Assembly: GCA_018292915.2 (NCBI GenBank)
Contig: JACVVK020000052.1
Location: 1,892,501 to 1,956,500, forward strand
Direction of reading: 5' to 3'
DNA: 64,000 bases
Source of the DNA: Batillaria attramentaria
Taxonomy: Eukaryota; Mollusca; Gastropoda; Batillariidae
The notes beneath the pieces were generated by a model. That model worked only from the letters and a program-made list of their open reading frames with translations. It ran no database searches and had not been told where the DNA came from. Numbering within the stretch: the stretch's first letter is position 1; each line of letters starts with the position of its first letter. A program made the translations under genes and the position numbers. Positions 59,547 to 64,000 of the stretch are shown here, piece after piece.

Positions 59547-59830
59547 CTGTAAAACTATGTACCGCGGAACAAAATTCGTCTTGGTGAAGATACTTTCCCA
59601 TTACTGACACAGGTAATGGCAGCCCAGCATGCCAGAAAGAACGAACTAAAAGCCTTAACCCCTTCACGGACAGTTTCACACCTGCTAATGTTCGCTACCT
59701 CAGCACAGGATATGTCCCTGTCATGGCAAGAAACAATAGATGAGACTTTGACGTCACCATTCCGCTGCTTGCTGCATACTGTGTTGTAACCGTCCACATT
59801 GTTGCATTTTGTGTGAATGACATATATGAC

Positions 59831-59836
59831 AATAAA
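59831..59836 (+). terminator. Candidate polyadenylation signal of receptor 1
   Basis: AATAAA 285 bp after the receptor 1 stop codon, the first canonical signal downstream. The 3' UTR up to it contains a segment with a relative at 56.1 kb. Confidence 0.5.
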
Positions 59837-59952
59837 AGAGAAAGTGAAGGATGACAATAATTGTGATGATGATGATGATGAACCCGCCCGCGCTGATCCT
59901 ACGGAGGGAGAGAGAGACGAGGGCTAGGCTGAGATAAGAAGATCTGCTGCAA

Positions 59953-60070
59953 CCCCCCCCCCCCCAAAAAAAAAAAAATAAATAAAATTAAATAAATAAA
60001 TAAATAAAAATAAAATAAATAAATAAAATAAAATAAAATAAAATAAAATAAATAAATAAATTTAAAATAT
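59953..60070 (+). repeat. C run, A run and (AAATA)n/(AAAT)n tract
   Basis: Purely A/T after a C12 run; lies in the spacer between the two receptors. Confidence 0.92.
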
Positions 60071-60238
60071 ACCAACTAATCTGTTTGACAGACAGTCTGT
60101 CAACTTCTTTCTTTTTTAGTATTTCGAAACGTTCTGTGTCGTGTTTGCTGAAGAAAAAAACTCGCTAAGAATGCTTATTTCTTAGGTTGTCAGAGTCGAT
60201 TAATCGTCTCTGAGAACGGCATTACCGAGCTGTTTTGC

Positions 60239-60269
<31 letters not shown>

Positions 60270-60314
60270 ACACACACACACACACACAGAGCAACAACAA
60301 CAACAACAACACCA
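60239..60314 (+). repeat. (CA)n then (AAC)n
   Basis: CA to about 60288 with CGCACACG breaks, then AACAACAACAAC. Confidence 0.9.
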
Positions 60315-60586
60315 TGCCCTTCAGTGAACGTGTTACTAATCAGCCCGTCTTACAATAGAAACAACGTCAGAAACAACAAACGAGAAATAACTGACGAGAA
60401 ATAAATGACTTTGATACAGATTACCAACACTAACCGAACACAAGAGGACAATCGGCTTCCTCTAACAAAAGAAAAGCAATCGAAAGAGAAAACCAAAGAT
60501 GCCGGTACTGCATGCCCTCGCTCACTCACATGGAAAAGGTAGCGCCCACATGTGAATACTACATTACAATTCTCCATCCTAGCAAA

Positions 60587-60591
<5 letters not shown>

Positions 60592-60674
<83 letters not shown>
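60592..60674 (+). repeat. (CA)n microsatellite
   Basis: About 41 copies, 350 bp before receptor 2. Confidence 0.95.
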
Positions 60675-60676
<2 letters not shown>

Positions 60677-60873
60677 AATAAGACTTAGAAAATATAATGA
60701 TATACGAGATACACACTACTCACTATATAGTCACTACGTCATATCGAGAACGAGGCTCTTGCCTCCTCCATTCAAACACTGTCAAAGGACCCTAGAACCA
60801 CTATGCTACAGGTGGATCTAGTGTCTTTGATTTAAAGAACACACAGAATCCTATTACGTACGCCGAAATTTCA

Positions 60874-60893
60874 TGACGTAGGCGTGTGACGCA
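60874..60893 (+). promoter_or_regulatory. Paired CRE-like sites upstream of receptor 2
   Basis: TGACGTA at 60874 and TGACGCA at 60887, start-to-start spacing 13 bp, within the flank duplicated along with the receptor coding region. Conservation may only reflect recent duplication. Confidence 0.35.
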
Positions 60894-61010
60894 GACTTGA
60901 CGAAGACATTTAGATCATCGGGCTTTGTCCATTTTGAGACCATCTGCAGTTTCAAGCATGACAAACTAGCTTCGTGTGGTTCCGACATCTTGGAAGTTGT
61001 CCTCCGCTTC

Positions 61011-61012
61011 AG
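61011..61012 (+). other. Candidate 3' splice site in receptor 2 5' UTR
   Basis: CCTCCGCTTCAG ends 17 bp before the chosen ATG and aligns with the acceptor-like site of receptor 1. If used, the alternative upstream ATG at 60976 would be intronic. Confidence 0.45.
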
Positions 61013-61029
61013 CTCACATTGGCACAACA

Positions 61030-62007
61030 ATGCCGGTCGAGTGGACTCAGACAGGTAAGATCTACGCGACATCTGAATGTGTAGTCGGCCTGATGTCCAT
61101 CTTCAGCAACACGCTGGTTCTGAAGGCCATTTACCGCAACAAATCCCTTCGCACCGTCACCTACTGTTTCACGGCCAGCCTAGCCTTGTCTGATCTCTTA
61201 GTCGGGATTGCCGTGCCTCCCTTAGTCATCCTCGCCTACATCGGCTTGCCGCCGGATTTCCACGGTTGCCTGCTGATCAACTCTTTGGTGATCCTCTTCA
61301 ACAACATCTCCATTCTTACTCTGGTGAACCTTACCTTCGATCGGTACCTGGCCATCTGCCATCCGGTATTTCACAGGCGCAAGATGACCATCACCAGAGC
61401 TATACGTTTACTGGCCGTCACCTGGGTCGTGGCCATTGTTCTTGGGCTGGTGCCCGTCATGGGATGGAACAACGGGAAAGAGAACTTCACAGGGACCTGC
61501 TCTTTCGTCGCTGTCATCAGTAAGGAGTACATGGTGTACTTGATCACTCTTGGCCTCAAGGTCCCGGTGCTCGTCGTCATGTACGTTGTGTACGCCTACA
61601 TCTTCTACGTCATCCGGGGAGTGCACAAGCAAACCAGTATGCCTACGGCTAGACAGAGAAGCAGCAGGCGTTTCGACCGAAAAGTACGCAGAGCGACAAC
61701 CATATTTTTTGTGTTCTTTATGTACAGTATCTGCTTTTTGCCCCTCTACGTTATCAACTGTATCCATCTGTTCTTGCCGGAGAAGGTTCCGTCCACAGAA
61801 ACGGTTCTTTTCTTCGTCGTGCTGAGTCACGCAAACTCCTTCATAAACCCAATCGTTTACAGCTACAAGAATGAACGGTTAAGAAACACCTATGCAGAAA
61901 TCCTCAGCTGTGGTGGAGATGCCAGAAACCGGCGTAGGCTGCAGCCATTACAACATTCCTTCATTACATCCACAAGAGTTTCCTCCCAAGCGAGTGATCC
62001 TCGTTAA
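61030..62007 (+). CDS. Adenosine-receptor-like class A GPCR, paralogue 2 (325 aa)
   Basis: Tandem paralogue of the receptor 1.5 kb upstream, same strand; 157 of the first 200 residues are identical by hand count, with lower similarity from TM6 onward. Seen: N27 (1.50), D55 (2.50), C80, DRY 104-106, GWNN 145-148, C157/F159 in ECL2, P179, NPIVY 273-277, S266-H267 (7.42-7.43). It keeps N243 (6.55) and N269 (7.45), as in adenosine receptors, but has N91 at 3.36 instead of Thr and F236 instead of the toggle-switch Trp (CFLP). A sequon N152-F-T lies in ECL2; paralogue 1 has N-F-E there. An in-frame ATG 54 bp upstream (60976) would add 18 residues, but it precedes the conserved splice-acceptor-like CTTCAG at 61006-61012, so the ATG aligned with paralogue 1 (MPxEWT) was chosen. 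No AATAAA is close to the stop; one is at 62995. Ligand unknown. Confidence 0.92.
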   Translation: MPVEWTQTGKIYATSECVVGLMSIFSNTLVLKAIYRNKSLRTVTYCFTASLALSDLLVGIAVPPLVILAYIGLPPDFHGCLLINSLVILFNNISILTLVNLTFDRYLAICHPVFHRRKMTITRAIRLLAVTWVVAIVLGLVPVMGWNNGKENFTGTCSFVAVISKEYMVYLITLGLKVPVLVVMYVVYAYIFYVIRGVHKQTSMPTARQRSSRRFDRKVRRATTIFFVFFMYSICFLPLYVINCIHLFLPEKVPSTETVLFFVVLSHANSFINPIVYSYKNERLRNTYAEILSCGGDARNRRRLQPLQHSFITSTRVSSQASDPR

Positions 62008-62470
62008 ATCAGATAGGTCGGTAGTGACAAGTTTAAAAAAACAAAAAAACAAAAAAAACCCGAAAGCAAAAAAACAAACAAAAAAAAACAAAAAAAAAAA
62101 AAACCACCACCACCACCACCACCACCAACCAACACGACCAACATAAAACTTTAAAAAGAAAATAGATGCCTAGCCCTAATTCCGTCATGCGCTTACAGCT
62201 TCAAGAAATGCATACTGCAAACGCCGAGGCTGCAGATTCACAGGCTTAACTGAAGAGAATCTCTAGTTGCCTCGACAAAGGACAGCCCCCAAAACGGGCA
62301 ACGACCAGACCCAAATCATCACCGACTTGGAATCCGTTTCCAAGGTAAACGTGTCAATCGAGACACCCTAGCACAAGTAGAGGATACTTCCATGTCAGAA
62401 CGTGGTTCAGACCGAAATACCAGACAGCGACTTTCAAACTGACCAGCAAACTGTCACTGACCCTCGCTAC

Positions 62471-62757
62471 ATGCTACCCTCAGATTGGCAGGGTTGCTTT
62501 GGTGGACATGTAACGCTCATGCGTGTCTCTTTCATTCCTGAGCAAAGGGGCTTCGAAATGAAAATGCCGTAGTCAGCGATGGACGAAGTGATCCTCGGCA
62601 AACGCTCATCGATCCTTGTTTCATGTTACCACCAGATCGGCAGTGTTGCCTTCTTGGACAGACAACGTTCTTGTATGCCTCTTTCACTCCAAAGCCGAGG
62701 AGCGTTGAAATTAAAATGCCCTGGTCAGCAATGGACGAAGTCATCCTCGGCATAAAG
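62471..62757 (+). repeat. Diverged tandem duplication downstream of receptor 2, period about 152 bp
   Basis: ATGCTACCCTCAGATTGGCA...AGCGATGGACGAAGTGATCC and ATGTTACCACCAGATCGGCA...GCAATGGACGAAGTCATCC. Both contain GTCTCTTTCA/CCTCTTTCA and AAAATGCC. No coding signal. Confidence 0.85.
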
Positions 62758-62759
62758 GT

Positions 62760-64000
62760 ACGACCACCGGGATGGGACTCTCCAAGGCACAGTCAGGTGG
62801 AACCACCATGATAGCACAGGGAATACATAGAACGTACCAAAGAATGAGCGCGAGTCGTTCTCTACTCAACATTCTGCGTTCAGTTTGGCTGAACGGTTAG
62901 AACTCAGAACGACCGGGTACACCTGAGCTTTTCACACAGGTGTTGCGAGAACTGTTCTTGTACCCGCGTGTGTTACAGATTCAGTGGTACCCCGAATAAA
63001 CTACACGCATGTGAACGAAATGTTGCAAGGAAACAATACTCTGGCACACGACATACGGCAGTCCGGTATCTAAGAACAGTTTAAAGAGGATTCTTAAAGC
63101 TTGACGTGTAGAGTTCGATATCATGTGTAAGAAGGTGCTGGGTGATGTTTCCAGTCTCGTTTTTGTTTCTTCTTTTTTTTTTTCTCGACTTTTTGAGGTC
63201 AGGTGAAACATAGACACATGCCGTCAGAGTGGGTTTTTTTCGATGGGTCTTGAGTGTCATTCTTTGCCAGAAACAAAGATTTAATAAAATAGGCGCATTG
63301 GCCAAACGTCGATTGCGCTTTCTTGAAATGGGTTGACAATTTGCTTACTGCAGGGACCCACCTCTACCGCCATTTGGAAAAACAGGCCTCCAGCTCACGC
63401 TTCAGCCCGAAAAATCCACCTCAAACGTGAGGTAGCCGGCGTGTTGTTCCTAGCCCGTGCACCAGAGAGCACGTGAATTGTAGACTGGGCTGAATTGTAG
63501 ACTGGCCTAACCATAATCAGATCCATGGCTCTTATGTCTTTTTTCTACATGACGGCAGGTGTGTGTCACGGATTTGGCAATGTGACAGCAAAACTGTCGG
63601 AAGTTCTGTTTACTCATTCCACGGAGATACCTCACTGGTTAACGCCAGTGCCACAAATGCTAACGGTGCACCACGTTCCCTCGGGTGATTCCCAGCATCA
63701 CACATCTACCGCCGTAAATGTTAAAGAGCCTAAGCGACATGGGTCTGATGGTGCCCTTAGACCATTTTTTCCCGGACGACGGCAGATAATTATGCATCTC
63801 GACAAGTCTCGTGTTCGGTCATTTTGTCAGCTGCTACAAGCCCACATTTAATTTTGCCCCGCCCTTTGCGTGAAAGACTGACGTTCATCACATGCTGGGA
63901 ACTTTTTACACCCTTGAAGTCCGTTCATAATTTATTATTCTGACCCCTTTCATGTCTTTTCATGTGCGTGTTTTTTTCTGTTGTCTTTTTTTTTTTTACT
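62760..64000. other. No supported feature
   Basis: An AATAAA at 62995 could serve receptor 2. The frame at 63525-63851 shows no motif. Confidence 0.45.

Noticed and set aside
60976..61029. 18-residue N-terminal extension of receptor 2
   Set aside because: Lies across a splice-acceptor-like site shared with receptor 1, and the paralogue has no matching extension.
62140..62230. Receptor-like CTTACAGCTTCAAGAAATGC after receptor 2, read as a TM7/helix 8 remnant
   Set aside because: Similarity to the TTTACAGCTACAAGAATG of receptor 2 is too short to support a third receptor fragment.

Overview
The window looks like repeat-rich nuclear DNA from an animal, most likely a mollusc (inference: invertebrate-style tRNA-Ala genes, two intronless-CDS class A GPCRs, many tRNA-derived SINEs, abundant (CA)n/(GA)n arrays and large single-base runs). 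No operons, bacterial signals or CRISPR arrays are visible, and most open frames are chance frames through microsatellites or minisatellites.

Layout. 0-9 kb holds microsatellites, a degenerate PIF/Harbinger-like element (3.4-4.1 kb), a tRNA-derived SINE and otherwise unassigned DNA. 9-24 kb is a repeat nest: a Penelope-like or hammerhead-bearing repeat (two copies), a roughly 350 bp MITE-like family (four copies plus one fragment), the 3' ends of an RTE-type LINE and an RNase-H-bearing LINE, and many copies of a roughly 170 bp SINE ('SINE-A'), several with clear target-site duplications. 26.4-27.8 kb carries three tRNA-Ala(AGC) genes, with a fourth at 38.0 kb. 35.5-36.1 kb is a second Harbinger-like element with a first transposase exon. 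47.85-48.82 kb is a DNA transposon with ~60 bp terminal inverted repeats enclosing a frameshifted THAP-domain gene. 52-57 kb contains minisatellites, one being a dimeric array that repeats the octamer ATTTGCAT about every 190 bp.

The clear protein genes are at the right end: two tandem, same-strand, single-coding-exon receptors (58506-59546 and 61030-62007) that resemble adenosine receptors. They share 157 of their first 200 residues and about 160 bp of 5' flank, so they arose by duplication of a whole unit. They differ at the positions that line the adenosine pocket: one keeps the position 3.36 Thr and the 6.48 Trp, the other keeps the 6.55 Asn and 7.45 Asn. This pair, and the THAP transposon, are the most interesting items here.

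All identifications are by reading motifs; no search or folding program was run.
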